Positions 33,937 to 42,689 of a DNA stretch of 64,000 nucleotides are shown here, piece by piece. The DNA comes from Glycomyces amatae (GTDB lineage: Bacteria > Actinomycetota > Actinomycetes > Mycobacteriales > Micromonosporaceae): positions 124,001 through 188,000 of the forward strand of contig NZ_JAJLQZ010000002.1 in NCBI RefSeq assembly GCF_020991375.1, in the 5' to 3' direction. How positions within the stretch are numbered: position 1 is the stretch's first letter; every line of letters begins with the position of its first letter. Under the pieces are notes generated by a model, which made no database searches, was not told the origin of the DNA, and saw only the letters and a program-made list of their open reading frames with translations. A program made the position numbers and the translations under genes.

Positions 33937-34890
33937 TCAGTCCACCGCCTTCCAGCACGAGACCTCGTGGCCCGCTTCGACGGCCACCTTCGGGGGTTCG
34001 GTTTCGCACTCCTCGGACGCGAGCGGGCACCGGTCGCGGAACCGGCAGCCCGTCGGCGGGTTGAGCAGGTGCGGGGGCTTGCCGGGGATGCTCTTGAGCC
34101 GCTCGTCGCCGTACTCGAGCCCGACCTCGGGCAGCGCCCCGATGAGCGCCTTCGTGTACGGGTGCTTGGGGGACTTGATGATCGTCTCGGCCGAGGCCTT
34201 CTCGACGATCTGCCCGGCGTACATGACCATGATGGTGTCGGCGATCTGGTACACCAGCGACAGGTCGTGGGTGACCACGATCATCGACTTGACGAACCCC
34301 ATGTCGCGGAACCGGACCAGCGTCTCGGCCACCGCCTTCTGGTTGGTGACGTCGAGCGCGGAGGTGACCTCGTCGGCGATGAGCAGGCTCGGGTCCAGCA
34401 GGGTCGACAGCACCATGACCACGCGCTGCTTCATGCCGCCCGACAGCTCGATCGGGTAGTTGTCGAGCACCTTCTCGGAGAGGCCGACCAGTTCGAGGCG
34501 CCGGACCAGCTCGTCCTTGAGCTCGCGGTACGACTTGCCCCGCGAGCGCAGCAGCTCGGCGGTCATCTTCCCGATCTTGCGGGTGGGGTTGAGGGCGCTC
34601 ATCGAGTACTGCGGGATGATCGACACCTCCTTCCACCGGTGGGCGTTCATCGCGCGGTCGTCGCCGATGGGCAGCTCGGTGCCGTCGAGCACGGCCGTGC
34701 CGCCCATGTGCCGCATCCGCCCGTCGAGCCGGATGAGGCTCTTGCCGAGGGTGGTCTTCCCGCAGCCGGACTCCCCGGCGAGGCCGACGATCTCGCCGTC
34801 CTCGAGCGAGAAGGACACCCCGTCGAGAGCGCGCACGTCGCCCTTGACGGTGCGGTAGTGGACCTTCAGGCCCTCCACTTCCAAGGCCAT
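33937..34890 (-). CDS. Oligosaccharide/peptide ABC transporter ATPase (OppD type)
   Basis: A 317-residue ATPase. GESGCGKTT (Walker A), LSGGMKQRV (signature), LLIADEVTSALD (Walker B) and VTHDLSL (His switch) are complete. The C-terminus has the Opp/Dpp extension with a Cys cluster (CRFRDRCPLASEEC ... CWK) that can hold an iron-sulfur cluster in relatives. The ATG follows GAGGGAG by 8 nt. Confidence 0.94.
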   Translation of the reverse strand: MALEVEGLKVHYRTVKGDVRALDGVSFSLEDGEIVGLAGESGCGKTTLGKSLIRLDGRMRHMGGTAVLDGTELPIGDDRAMNAHRWKEVSIIPQYSMSALNPTRKIGKMTAELLRSRGKSYRELKDELVRRLELVGLSEKVLDNYPIELSGGMKQRVVMVLSTLLDPSLLIADEVTSALDVTNQKAVAETLVRFRDMGFVKSMIVVTHDLSLVYQIADTIMVMYAGQIVEKASAETIIKSPKHPYTKALIGALPEVGLEYGDERLKSIPGKPPHLLNPPTGCRFRDRCPLASEECETEPPKVAVEAGHEVSCWKAVD

Positions 34891-34892
34891 GG

Positions 34893-35774
34893 CTACATCT
34901 CCCTCAGTTTCGGGTTGAAGACCTCGTCGAGGCCGACGTTGGTGATGTACAGGGCCCCGACGATCAGGGTGATCGCCAGGCCGGGCGGGATGAACCACCA
35001 CCACATTCCCAAGTGGAGCGAGCTCCACGCCATCGACTGCTGCATCATCGTGCCGAGCGAGACGGCGTTGGACGGGCCCAGGCCGATGAAGTCGAGCATG
35101 GCGGCGAACAGGATCGCGCCGCCGAAGAGCAGGATCATCGACATGAGCAGGTAGGAGGCCATGTTCGGCATGATCTCGCGCATGATGATCTGCGGGGACC
35201 GCTTGCCGGTGAGGCGCGCGAGGTCCACGTAGTCGCGGTTGCGCAGCGTGAACGTCTGCGCCCGGACCGCCCTGGCCACCCACGGCCAGGAGAAGACGCC
35301 GATGATGACCGCCTGGCTCACCACGCCGCGCACCTCCAGGTAGGAGCTGATGACGATGAGGACGGCCAGCGCGGGGAGCACCAGGACCACGTTGGTGATC
35401 ATGTTGAGGACCTCGTCGACCATGCCGCCCCGGTAGCCGGCGGTGAAGCCGATGGTCAGGCCGATGACGAAGGCGATGCCGCCGCCGAGCGCGCCGACCA
35501 GGTAGGACGAGCGGAGCCCGTGGACGAACTGCGTGAACACGTCCTGCCCGAAGTAGGTGGTGCCGAACCAGTACTCGCCCGAGGGCGCCTCGGACTTGGG
35601 GCCGACGTACTCGTTGGGGGAGTCGGACAGGAAGAACGGCCCGATAAGGCCGAGCAGGAGCAGCGCGAGCACGACCACCAGGCCGATGACGACCTTGGGG
35701 TTGCGCAGCGCGAAGTACAGGTGCTCGTTGCGCCGTCCGACCGGCTCGGTCTGGAGTACGACTTCGGCGCTCAT
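34893..35774 (-). CDS. ABC transporter permease (OppC type)
   Basis: A 293-residue membrane permease. An N-terminal helix (residues about 29-50) precedes the core of five to six helices. The EAA-type loop reads ARLTGKRSPQIIMREIMPN, where the ATPase docks. The start overlaps the OppB-type stop as ATGA. It forms the channel with that partner. Confidence 0.93.
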   Translation of the reverse strand: MSAEVVLQTEPVGRRNEHLYFALRNPKVVIGLVVVLALLLLGLIGPFFLSDSPNEYVGPKSEAPSGEYWFGTTYFGQDVFTQFVHGLRSSYLVGALGGGIAFVIGLTIGFTAGYRGGMVDEVLNMITNVVLVLPALAVLIVISSYLEVRGVVSQAVIIGVFSWPWVARAVRAQTFTLRNRDYVDLARLTGKRSPQIIMREIMPNMASYLLMSMILLFGGAILFAAMLDFIGLGPSNAVSLGTMMQQSMAWSSLHLGMWWWFIPPGLAITLIVGALYITNVGLDEVFNPKLREM

Positions 35775-36766
35775 GACTGGCCTCCTTCGAGTCCGAGGCG
35801 GGTGCGGGGGTCGACCAGGACGTACACGACGTCGGCCAGGAAGTTGAACACGAGCACGCCGATCACGATGAACAGCAGGATGCCCTGGAGCAGGAAGAAG
35901 TCCTGGTTGTTGATGGCGTTGAGCAGGAGGCTGCCCAGGCCCGGGTAGGCGAACACGACCTCGGTGACCAGGGCCCCGCCGACCACCACGCCCAGTTGGA
36001 GCGCCAACCCGGTGATCTGGGGCAGGACCGCGTTGCGGAAGGCGTAGCGCCGGACCAGCCGGTTCGGGGCGCCGAGCGCCTGGAGGTAGTTCGAGTAGTC
36101 GGACTCCAGCTCGTAGATCACCAGGTTGCGCATGCCGATCGCCCAGCCGCCGAGGGCGACCACGAAGAGCGAGAGGAACGGCAGGAACCAGTGGTGGAAG
36201 AGGTCCGCGATGAAGGTCCAGGTGAAGGCCGGGGTGAGCGCGAAGCTGTAGCCGCCGGCGACCGGGAACCAGCCGAGGAGGATGCCGCCGACCCAGGCGA
36301 GCAGGATCGCCAGCCACATGTAGGGCACCGCGGTGAGGACGTACCCGATCGGCAGGGCGCCGTTGTCGAGCAGCTTGTTGCGGGCGGCCATGGCGCCCAG
36401 GGCGTTGCCGACGACCCAGCTGAGGAGGATCGAGGGCAGCAGCAGCGCCAGCGTGTACGGCAGGGCGTCGGCCACCACCGAGGACACCGGGGCGGGGAAG
36501 GCGAAGACGCTGACGCCCAGGTCGCCCTGGAACAGGGCCGCCCAGTAGTTGAGGTACTGCTTCCAGAGCGGCACGTCGAGCCCGAAGAGGTCGTTGAAGT
36601 ACCCGCGCATGGCCTCGGAGGACTCGAGGTTGGCGACCGAGTTGCGGGTGAGCATCCGCGCCACCGGGTCGCCGGGCATGAGGCGGGGGACCGCGAAGTT
36701 GATCGAGACGGCGATGATGAAGGTCAGGCCGTAGATGAGCAGTTTGCGCCTGAAGTATCGGCCCAT
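35771..36766 (-). CDS. ABC transporter permease (OppB type)
   Basis: A 331-residue permease. It has the family N-terminus (RRKLLIYGLTFIIAVSINF, then PRLMPGDPVARML) and six helices. The cytoplasmic EAA loop reads LQALGAPNRLVRRYAFRNA. It follows the solute-binding protein gene by 61 nt, which hold a hairpin. Confidence 0.94.
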   Translation of the reverse strand: MGRYFRRKLLIYGLTFIIAVSINFAVPRLMPGDPVARMLTRNSVANLESSEAMRGYFNDLFGLDVPLWKQYLNYWAALFQGDLGVSVFAFPAPVSSVVADALPYTLALLLPSILLSWVVGNALGAMAARNKLLDNGALPIGYVLTAVPYMWLAILLAWVGGILLGWFPVAGGYSFALTPAFTWTFIADLFHHWFLPFLSLFVVALGGWAIGMRNLVIYELESDYSNYLQALGAPNRLVRRYAFRNAVLPQITGLALQLGVVVGGALVTEVVFAYPGLGSLLLNAINNQDFFLLQGILLFIVIGVLVFNFLADVVYVLVDPRTRLGLEGGQS

Positions 36767-36784
36767 GTGGACTCCTGGGGTCGG

Positions 36785-36820
36785 GGCGGGGCCGGGCCGC
36801 GATCGGGCCCGTGCCCCGCC
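36785..36820 (-). terminator. Partial hairpin between binding-protein and permease genes
   Basis: GGCGGGGC-CGGGCC (36785-36798) can pair with the stretch at 36805-36820, with one bulge. There is no U-run. Such a stem often stabilises the upstream message or attenuates the downstream genes, giving more binding protein than permease. Confidence 0.5.
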
Positions 36821-36827
36821 GGCCTAC

Positions 36828-38552
36828 TTACTCGGCGAGCTTGAGCTCGGTCAGCATGTAGATCGCGCCCATGTTCCACAGGCTGTTCCACATGGACGGG
36901 AACACGTCCGGAGTGCCCTCGGCGTCGGAGGGCCAGTTGGTCCAGACGGTGTTGTTCACCTGCGACCAGGCGCCGTTGTACCAGATCGGGATGGCCGGCA
37001 TGTCCACCAGCGAGTGGCGCTGGAGCTCGGAGAGGATCTCCTGGTAGCGCGGGTCCTCGGCGGCGGTGGCAGCGAGCTCCTCGGTGAGGGCCCAGGCCTC
37101 CTCGTTGGTCCAGCGGGAGAAGTTCGCCGTGGACTGGTTGTCGAGGACCGGGAGCTGGAACAGGTACCGGTAGTGGGTCCAGGGCGTGTGGCTGGTGCCG
37201 CTCCAGTTGTTGAGCATCAGCTGGAAGTCGCCGGTGGTGCGGGCGTCGTCGACGGCGCCGGCGTCGAGGAACTCCTCGGTGACGTTGATGCCGGCGGCGC
37301 GCAGGTCGGCGGCCATGCTGCGCGCGGCCTCCTCCCAGTCGGTCCAGCCGGTCGGGACGTTGAGCTTGAACTCGATCGGGTCGCCGCCCTTGGTCTCGAC
37401 GAAGCCGTCGCCGTCGGCGTCCTCGTACCCGGCGGCGGCGAGGATCGACTTGGCCTCGTTCGCGTCGAAGCTGAACCCGACCTCGCCGATGACGGCCTGG
37501 TCCAGGTACTTGTCCCAGATCGGCAGCAGCCCGGTGGGGTTGGAGGCGGCCACGAGACCGGAGTACACCGAGTCGACGATCTTCGCCGAGTCGATGGCGA
37601 AGGCCATGGCGCGGCGGAACTCGGGGTCGTCGAGCGGCTCGATCGTGGTGTTGGGGATGAGCATCGCGGTGTTCGCCGAGAGCATGTACGGCGCCTCGGG
37701 GTAGTACGTGCTCAGGTCGGGGTTGGACGCGATGAGGTCCTGGATGCCCGGCAGGAAGTTGTTCGAGATGTCGAGCTCGCCCTGCGCCATGAGGTTGAGG
37801 GTGACCTCGTTGGAGGTGTTGACGATGTCGACGATGAACCGCGGCTTGACCTCGAGGCCGAGCGCCTCGGTGGCCCACCAGTCGTCGCGCTTGACCCACG
37901 CGAGCCGGTCCTGGTCGTAGCTGTGGACGGTGTAGGGGCCGGAGACCACGGGGTTCTCGTTCGAGCCGGTGAGGAGCTCCTCCTCGGACAGCTTCGAGAG
38001 CACGTGCTGGGGCACGATCTGCTCGGCCCACAGGAAGTTGTTCCACTCCTGGTGGCGGGCCTCGGTGAAGGTGAACACCACGGTGAGGTCGTCGGGGGCC
38101 TCCACCGAGGAGAGCCAGCCCCAGATGTTGGCGTAGGGAACCGCCTCGATCTGGCCGAGCTCGGCGGTGTACTTGACGTCCTCGGAGGTCAGCTGCTCGC
38201 CGTCGGACCACTTGATGCCGTCGCGGAGTTTGAGCGTGTAGACGAGCTCCTCGGTCCACTCGCCGGACTCGGCGAGCCACGGGGTGAGCTCGGTGGTCAG
38301 CGGGTCGAACAGGAAGAGGGTCTCGTAGCCGAGCCCGTTGAGGCCGGTGACCTCGCCGGGCGTGACGGTGTTCCAGTCCGCCGGCGGTCCCCAGGCGGTC
38401 CCGGTGGAGTAGAGGGTCTCGTTGCGCGGGAACTCGTTCATCGAGAGTTCCGAGGGGTCCTCACTGCTGCTGCCGTCGTCGCTGCAAGCCGTGGCGGTGG
38501 CCGCGACGGCGGTGCCGGCGGCGAGGGTGAAGATCGTTCGCCGTCTTATCAT
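36828..38552 (-). CDS. Extracellular solute-binding lipoprotein (family 5)
   Basis: A 574-residue binding protein of the DppA/OppA/CbtA type. MIRRRTIF starts the signal peptide, and ATATACSD is a lipobox-like site with the lipid-bearing Cys near residue 23. The body has the family pattern YTLKLRDGIKWSDGEQLT (the SBP_bac_5 signature) and LDDPEFRRAMAFAID. GGAG lies 6 nt before the ATG. Family-5 proteins also take beta-oligosaccharides, and the neighbouring mannosidase and GH5 enzyme suggest that here. Confidence 0.93.
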   Translation of the reverse strand: MIRRRTIFTLAAGTAVAATATACSDDGSSSEDPSELSMNEFPRNETLYSTGTAWGPPADWNTVTPGEVTGLNGLGYETLFLFDPLTTELTPWLAESGEWTEELVYTLKLRDGIKWSDGEQLTSEDVKYTAELGQIEAVPYANIWGWLSSVEAPDDLTVVFTFTEARHQEWNNFLWAEQIVPQHVLSKLSEEELLTGSNENPVVSGPYTVHSYDQDRLAWVKRDDWWATEALGLEVKPRFIVDIVNTSNEVTLNLMAQGELDISNNFLPGIQDLIASNPDLSTYYPEAPYMLSANTAMLIPNTTIEPLDDPEFRRAMAFAIDSAKIVDSVYSGLVAASNPTGLLPIWDKYLDQAVIGEVGFSFDANEAKSILAAAGYEDADGDGFVETKGGDPIEFKLNVPTGWTDWEEAARSMAADLRAAGINVTEEFLDAGAVDDARTTGDFQLMLNNWSGTSHTPWTHYRYLFQLPVLDNQSTANFSRWTNEEAWALTEELAATAAEDPRYQEILSELQRHSLVDMPAIPIWYNGAWSQVNNTVWTNWPSDAEGTPDVFPSMWNSLWNMGAIYMLTELKLAE

Positions 38553-38639
38553 CTTCTGCTCCGCTTTCGGATGGAGGGATTGGCGAGACCCGGCTCGGAC
38601 GCCGCCGCGGTGACGGGGTTGACGTTGTGACCGATCGCA

Positions 38640-38690
38640 CCTTAACCGGGTCAGTGATGGCACTGAATCATGCGCACCTGCGGTTGTCAA
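38640..38690 (-). promoter_or_regulatory. Promoter and operator of the ABC importer operon
   Basis: On the minus strand, TTGACA (38690-38685), a 17-nt spacer and TTCAGT (38667-38662) predict a start at about 38655. CCTTAACCGGGTCAGT (38640-38655) lies exactly at +1 to +16. It matches the inverse of the site at 38886-38901 in 14 of 16 positions. It is probably the LacI-type operator. Confidence 0.6.
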
Positions 38691-38849
38691 GTGGAGAGCG
38701 TGAAACATCCACGTTCTGTTCCCGAATTCAAATGTTTTTCTCAAATATCGAGATTTCTCGAATCTTTTCGAAGGGTCGACACCTCTTGGTCGTGTGGGTC
38801 CCATGGAGGGTCGCAGGGTTCCAACTTGATTGCAAAGGTTCCTTAAATA

Positions 38850-38901
38850 TTGACGAAACTAGATCGATGGTGTACCTTCAGTCCAACTTACCCGGTTAAG
38901 T
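38850..38901 (+). promoter_or_regulatory. Promoter and operator of the beta-mannosidase gene
   Basis: TTGACG (38850-38855), a 17-nt spacer and TACCTT (38873-38878) predict a start at about 38885. ACTTACCCGGTTAAGT (38886-38901), a palindrome with two mismatched pairs, begins at +1 or +2. The rest of the 38553-39055 gap is A/T-rich around 38700-38880, with no gene visible. Confidence 0.6.
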
Positions 38902-39055
38902 GACCTCGCTCCCACGGGAGTCGGCCTCCAGCCGCCCCGCGAAGCCGATGAACCCGCCGGCAGCGCCCCCGACTACGCTGCCCACGGCCGCGCGCCGCTT
39001 CCCGCGGACGCCCCGAACCGTGACCGCCGTCCGCCCCCAAGGCATAGGAGTCTCT

Positions 39056-41482
39056 TTGAGCGCCAAGCGAACCCTGCACGAAGGCTGGACCGTCTCCGCC
39101 GATACCGACACGCCGGTGGCCGTCGCGGGCGTCCCGGCCTCGGTGCCCGGCGTCGTCCACACGGACCTGCTGGCCGCCGGACTCATCGGCGACCCGTACG
39201 TGGACGAGGCCGAGCGCGAACTGGCCTGGATCGGCCGCACCGACTGGACCTACCGCACCGTCTTCACCGTCGACGACCTCGAATCCGACGGCGCCGACCT
39301 GGTCTTCGACGGCCTCGACACGGTCGCCCGCGTCAGCCTCAACGGCACCGTGCTCGGCGAGACCGCCAACATGCACCGCCGCTACCGCTTCGACGCCCGC
39401 CAGGCGCTCCGCGAGGGCCCCAACGAACTCGAAGTGGCCTTCACCTCGCCGTACGCCTACGCCGAGGCCCAGCGCGACCGCCTCGGCGACCGGCCGAACG
39501 CCTACCCCGAGCCCGGCAACTTCATCCGCAAGGCCGCCTGCAACTTCGGCTGGGACTGGGGCCCGAACCTGGCCGGCGTCGGCATCTGGCGCCCCGTGCG
39601 CCTCGAGACCTGGAACGCCGCCCGCGTCGACGAGGTCGTCCCGCGCGCCGCCCTCGACGGCGCGACCGGCGTCGTCGACTTCGCGGTCCGCCTCGCCAAG
39701 GCCGCCGACGTCGACGTCGACGTCGTGTGCGCCGTCGCCGGGCACGAGGCGACCGCCCGCCTGACCGCGGGCCTCGCCACCGCGAACGTCCGCGTCGAGG
39801 TCCCCGACGCGGACCTGTGGTGGCCCCACGACCGCGGCGCCCAGCCGCTCTACGACGCCGCCGTGACCGTCCGCGACGGCGACCGGGAGCTCGACGCCTG
39901 GACCGGCCGGATCGGCTTCCGCACCGCCGAGCTCGACACCGCCCCCGACGAGGAAGGCCGCCCCTACACGCTCCGCGTCAACGGCGAGCCCGTCTGGGTC
40001 AAGGGCGTCAACTGGATCCCCGACGAGGCCCTGTTCAGCCGGATCGACCCGGCCCGGATCGAGCGGCGCCTGCGCCAGGCGATCGCCGCCGGCGTCAACT
40101 ACGTCCGCATCTGGGGCGGCGGCGTCTACGAGTCCGAGGACTTCTACCGCCTCTGCGACGAGCTCGGCCTGCTCGTCGCCCAGGACTTCCCCTTCGCCTG
40201 CGCCGCCTACCCCGAGGAGGAGCCGTTCTGGTCCGAGGTCGAGGCCGAGGCGCGCGACAACCTCGCCCGCCTCGCCCCGCACCCGAGCCTGGTCACCTGG
40301 ACCGGCAACAACGAGAACATCTGGGGCTGGCACGACTGGGACTGGCAGGCCGACCTCGAGGACCGCACCTGGGGCGCGGGCTACTACCACGACCTCCTGC
40401 CGAAGCTGGTGGCCGAGGTGGACGGCACCCGGCCGTACTGGCCCGGCAGCCCCTACTCCGGCGTGCGCGAGCTCCACCCCAACGAGCAGGCGCACGCCTC
40501 CGTCCACATCTGGGACGTGTGGAACGACGAGGACTACACCCGCTACCGGGAGTGGCGGCCGCGCTTCGTCGCCGAGTTCGGCTACCAGGCCCCGCCGACC
40601 TGGGCCACGGTGCGGCACATGGTCACCGACGAGCCGCTCAGCCCCGACTCGCCCGCGATGCTGTGGCACCAGAAGGCCGCGAACGGCCAGGGCAAGCTCC
40701 AGCGCGGCCTCGACGCCCACCTGCCCGCGCCGCGCGACTTCGACGACTGGCTCTACTACACGCAGGTCAACCAGGCCCGCGCGATCCGGCTCGGCATCGA
40801 GCACTTCCGCTCGCTCCAGCCCTACTGCACCGGGTCGGTCGTGTGGCAGCTCAACGACTGCTGGCCCGTGACCTCCTGGGCCGCGATCGACGGCGAGGAG
40901 CGGCTCAAGCCGCTGTGGTACGCCCTCCGGGACGCCTACGCCGCCCGCTCGGTGACCTTCCAGCCCGACGGCGAGGGCCTGAAGCTGGTGGTGCTCAACG
41001 ACGCCGCCGAATCCTGGAACGGCGTCGTCGGGTTCTGGAAGTGCAGCCCCGAAGGGCGCATCATCGGCCGGGTGCTCGCCGAGATCGAGGTCGACCCGCG
41101 CGACGCGGTCGCGGTCGCCCTGGCCCCGGAGGCGGTCCCGGCCGACGGCGAGTTCCTGGTCACCGGACCCGAGGACTTCCCGCGGGCGACCTGGTTCTCC
41201 AAGGAGGACAAGGACATGGACTGGCCGAAGGCCCGGTTCGAGGCGACGACCGAGGTGGTCGAGGGCGGCGTGGCGCTGACGGTGACGGCCGAGACCGTCC
41301 TGCGCGACGTGTGCGTCTTCGCCGACCGCCTCGACCCCGACGCGGTCGTCGACAAGGCCCTGGTCACGCTCCTGCCCGGCGAGCGGGCCGTCTTCACCGT
41401 CGCCAGCGAGGCGATCGCGGCCTCGCCGGAACTGGCGCAGGCCCTGACGGCCAAACCGGTGCTGCGCGCGATCAACGACTGA
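39056..41482 (+). CDS. Beta-mannosidase, glycoside hydrolase family 2
   Basis: An 808-residue cytoplasmic enzyme (no signal peptide) that releases mannose from the ends of beta-mannosides. It has the GH2 order: sugar-binding domain (about 1-180), Ig-like domain, TIM barrel (about 290-600), C-terminal beta domains. WTGNNENIWG gives the acid/base E420 and FVAEFGYQ the nucleophile E507. NFGWDWGPN and CNFGWDWG-type Trp motifs are typical of beta-mannosidases. The TTG at 39056 follows GGAG by 5 nt. It is divergent from the importer, so imported oligosaccharide is its likely substrate. Confidence 0.93.
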   Translation: MSAKRTLHEGWTVSADTDTPVAVAGVPASVPGVVHTDLLAAGLIGDPYVDEAERELAWIGRTDWTYRTVFTVDDLESDGADLVFDGLDTVARVSLNGTVLGETANMHRRYRFDARQALREGPNELEVAFTSPYAYAEAQRDRLGDRPNAYPEPGNFIRKAACNFGWDWGPNLAGVGIWRPVRLETWNAARVDEVVPRAALDGATGVVDFAVRLAKAADVDVDVVCAVAGHEATARLTAGLATANVRVEVPDADLWWPHDRGAQPLYDAAVTVRDGDRELDAWTGRIGFRTAELDTAPDEEGRPYTLRVNGEPVWVKGVNWIPDEALFSRIDPARIERRLRQAIAAGVNYVRIWGGGVYESEDFYRLCDELGLLVAQDFPFACAAYPEEEPFWSEVEAEARDNLARLAPHPSLVTWTGNNENIWGWHDWDWQADLEDRTWGAGYYHDLLPKLVAEVDGTRPYWPGSPYSGVRELHPNEQAHASVHIWDVWNDEDYTRYREWRPRFVAEFGYQAPPTWATVRHMVTDEPLSPDSPAMLWHQKAANGQGKLQRGLDAHLPAPRDFDDWLYYTQVNQARAIRLGIEHFRSLQPYCTGSVVWQLNDCWPVTSWAAIDGEERLKPLWYALRDAYAARSVTFQPDGEGLKLVVLNDAAESWNGVVGFWKCSPEGRIIGRVLAEIEVDPRDAVAVALAPEAVPADGEFLVTGPEDFPRATWFSKEDKDMDWPKARFEATTEVVEGGVALTVTAETVLRDVCVFADRLDPDAVVDKALVTLLPGERAVFTVASEAIAASPELAQALTAKPVLRAIND

Positions 41483-41502
41483 GCCGGCGGCGCGCCATGC
41501 TC

Positions 41503-41535
41503 CCGTATCCTGGGAATCTGATTCCCAGGATACGG
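41503..41535. terminator. Perfect 15-bp hairpin after the beta-mannosidase gene
   Basis: CCGTATCCTGGGAAT (41503-41517) and ATTCCCAGGATACGG (41521-41535) pair fully around CTG. It lies 20 nt after the stop. There is no T-run, so it is either a hairpin-only terminator or an operator for the next gene. Confidence 0.6.
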
Positions 41536-41639
41536 CGGTTCGGGTAACGTCGCCGCCGACCGGAGTCCGCCTCGCGCCCCTTCGCCCCTCTTCGGAGGTG
41601 CCGGTTCCCTGGAAGCCCGAACAGAGAGCGGTTCCCCTG

Positions 41640-42605
41640 ATGATCAAGCGCGTCAGCGACCTCACCGGCACCTGGCTGCCCGCCATCGTGCTCGTCGCGG
41701 CGGCGGTCGCCTTCGCGACCCCGAGCACCTTCGCCCCGCTCGGCGCCGCCGTCCCCTACCTCCTCATGGTCATCATGCTCGGCATGGGCATGACCCTGCG
41801 CCCCGTCGACTTCGCCGTCATCGGCAGGCGCCCCTGGCCGGTCGTCCTCGGCGTGGTCGCCCAGTTCCTCGTGATGCCCCTCGCCGGGTACGGCCTCGCC
41901 CGCGCCTTCGACATGGAGCCGATGCTCGCGGTCGGCATGGTCCTGGTGGGCGCAGCCCCCGGCGGCACCGCCTCGAACGTCATGGTCTACCTCTCGAAGG
42001 GCGACACCGCGCTCTCGGTGGCGATGACCTCGATCTCCACCCTCCTGGCCCCGCTCCTCACCCCGGTCCTGGTGCTGTGGCTCGCGGGCGAGTTCCTGCC
42101 GGTCGACGCGGGGGACCTGTTCGTCTCGATCGTCCAGATCGTGCTCGTGCCCGTCGTGGTCGGGCTGCTGCTGCGCCGCTTCGCCCCGCGCCTGATCGAC
42201 AGGGTCCTGGACGCGCTGCCGCTGGTCTCGGTCCTCGGCATCACCCTCGTGGTCATGGCGGTCGTCGCCGGCAGCGCCGACACGCTGCTCGAGGTCGGCG
42301 CCCTCGTCGCCGTGGCCGTGGTGCTGCACAACGCCTTCGGCCTCGCCCTCGGCTACGGGCTGGCGAGGCTGTGCCGCCTGCCGGCCACGGGACGCCGCGC
42401 CGTGAGCATCGAGGTCGGGATGCAGAACTCCGGGCTCGCCGCGGCGCTGGCCACGACCCACTTCAACCCGGTGGCGGCGCTGCCCGCGGCCGTGTTCTCG
42501 GTGTGGCACAACATCTCCGGATCGCTCATCGCCGCCTACTGGTCCCGCAGGCCGGTGGCCGACGCGCCGGAACCGAACGAGGACCGCGACCCCGCGGAGG
42601 CCTGA
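41640..42605 (+). CDS. Bile acid:sodium symporter (BASS) family transporter
   Basis: A 321-residue membrane protein with about nine to ten helices. It has the family pattern LGMGMTLRPVDF after the third helix, APGGTASNVMVYLSKGDTALSVAMTS at the crossover, and IEVGMQNSGLAAALA. The paired motifs bind sodium and the substrate. Bacterial members move pantoate, taurocholate, keto-acids and other anions; the substrate here is not clear. I used the ATG at 41640; a GTG at 41598 would add 14 residues but lies inside its own GGAGGTG. A strong terminator follows. Confidence 0.88.
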   Translation: MIKRVSDLTGTWLPAIVLVAAAVAFATPSTFAPLGAAVPYLLMVIMLGMGMTLRPVDFAVIGRRPWPVVLGVVAQFLVMPLAGYGLARAFDMEPMLAVGMVLVGAAPGGTASNVMVYLSKGDTALSVAMTSISTLLAPLLTPVLVLWLAGEFLPVDAGDLFVSIVQIVLVPVVVGLLLRRFAPRLIDRVLDALPLVSVLGITLVVMAVVAGSADTLLEVGALVAVAVVLHNAFGLALGYGLARLCRLPATGRRAVSIEVGMQNSGLAAALATTHFNPVAALPAAVFSVWHNISGSLIAAYWSRRPVADAPEPNEDRDPAEA

Positions 42606-42634
42606 CCCCGGCGGCCGCGGTGCCGCGGTGAACG

Positions 42635-42667
42635 GAACGGCGCGACCGGAACCCGGTCGCGCCGTTC
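42635..42667. terminator. Hairpin terminator after the BASS gene
   Basis: A perfect 15-bp stem, GAACGGCGCGACCGG (42635-42649) with CCGGTCGCGCCGTTC (42653-42667), and a 3-nt loop. It sits between the convergent BASS and CobT-like genes and has no strong T-run. Confidence 0.75.
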
Positions 42668-42689
42668 GACGTCATATCGTCCTGGCAGG

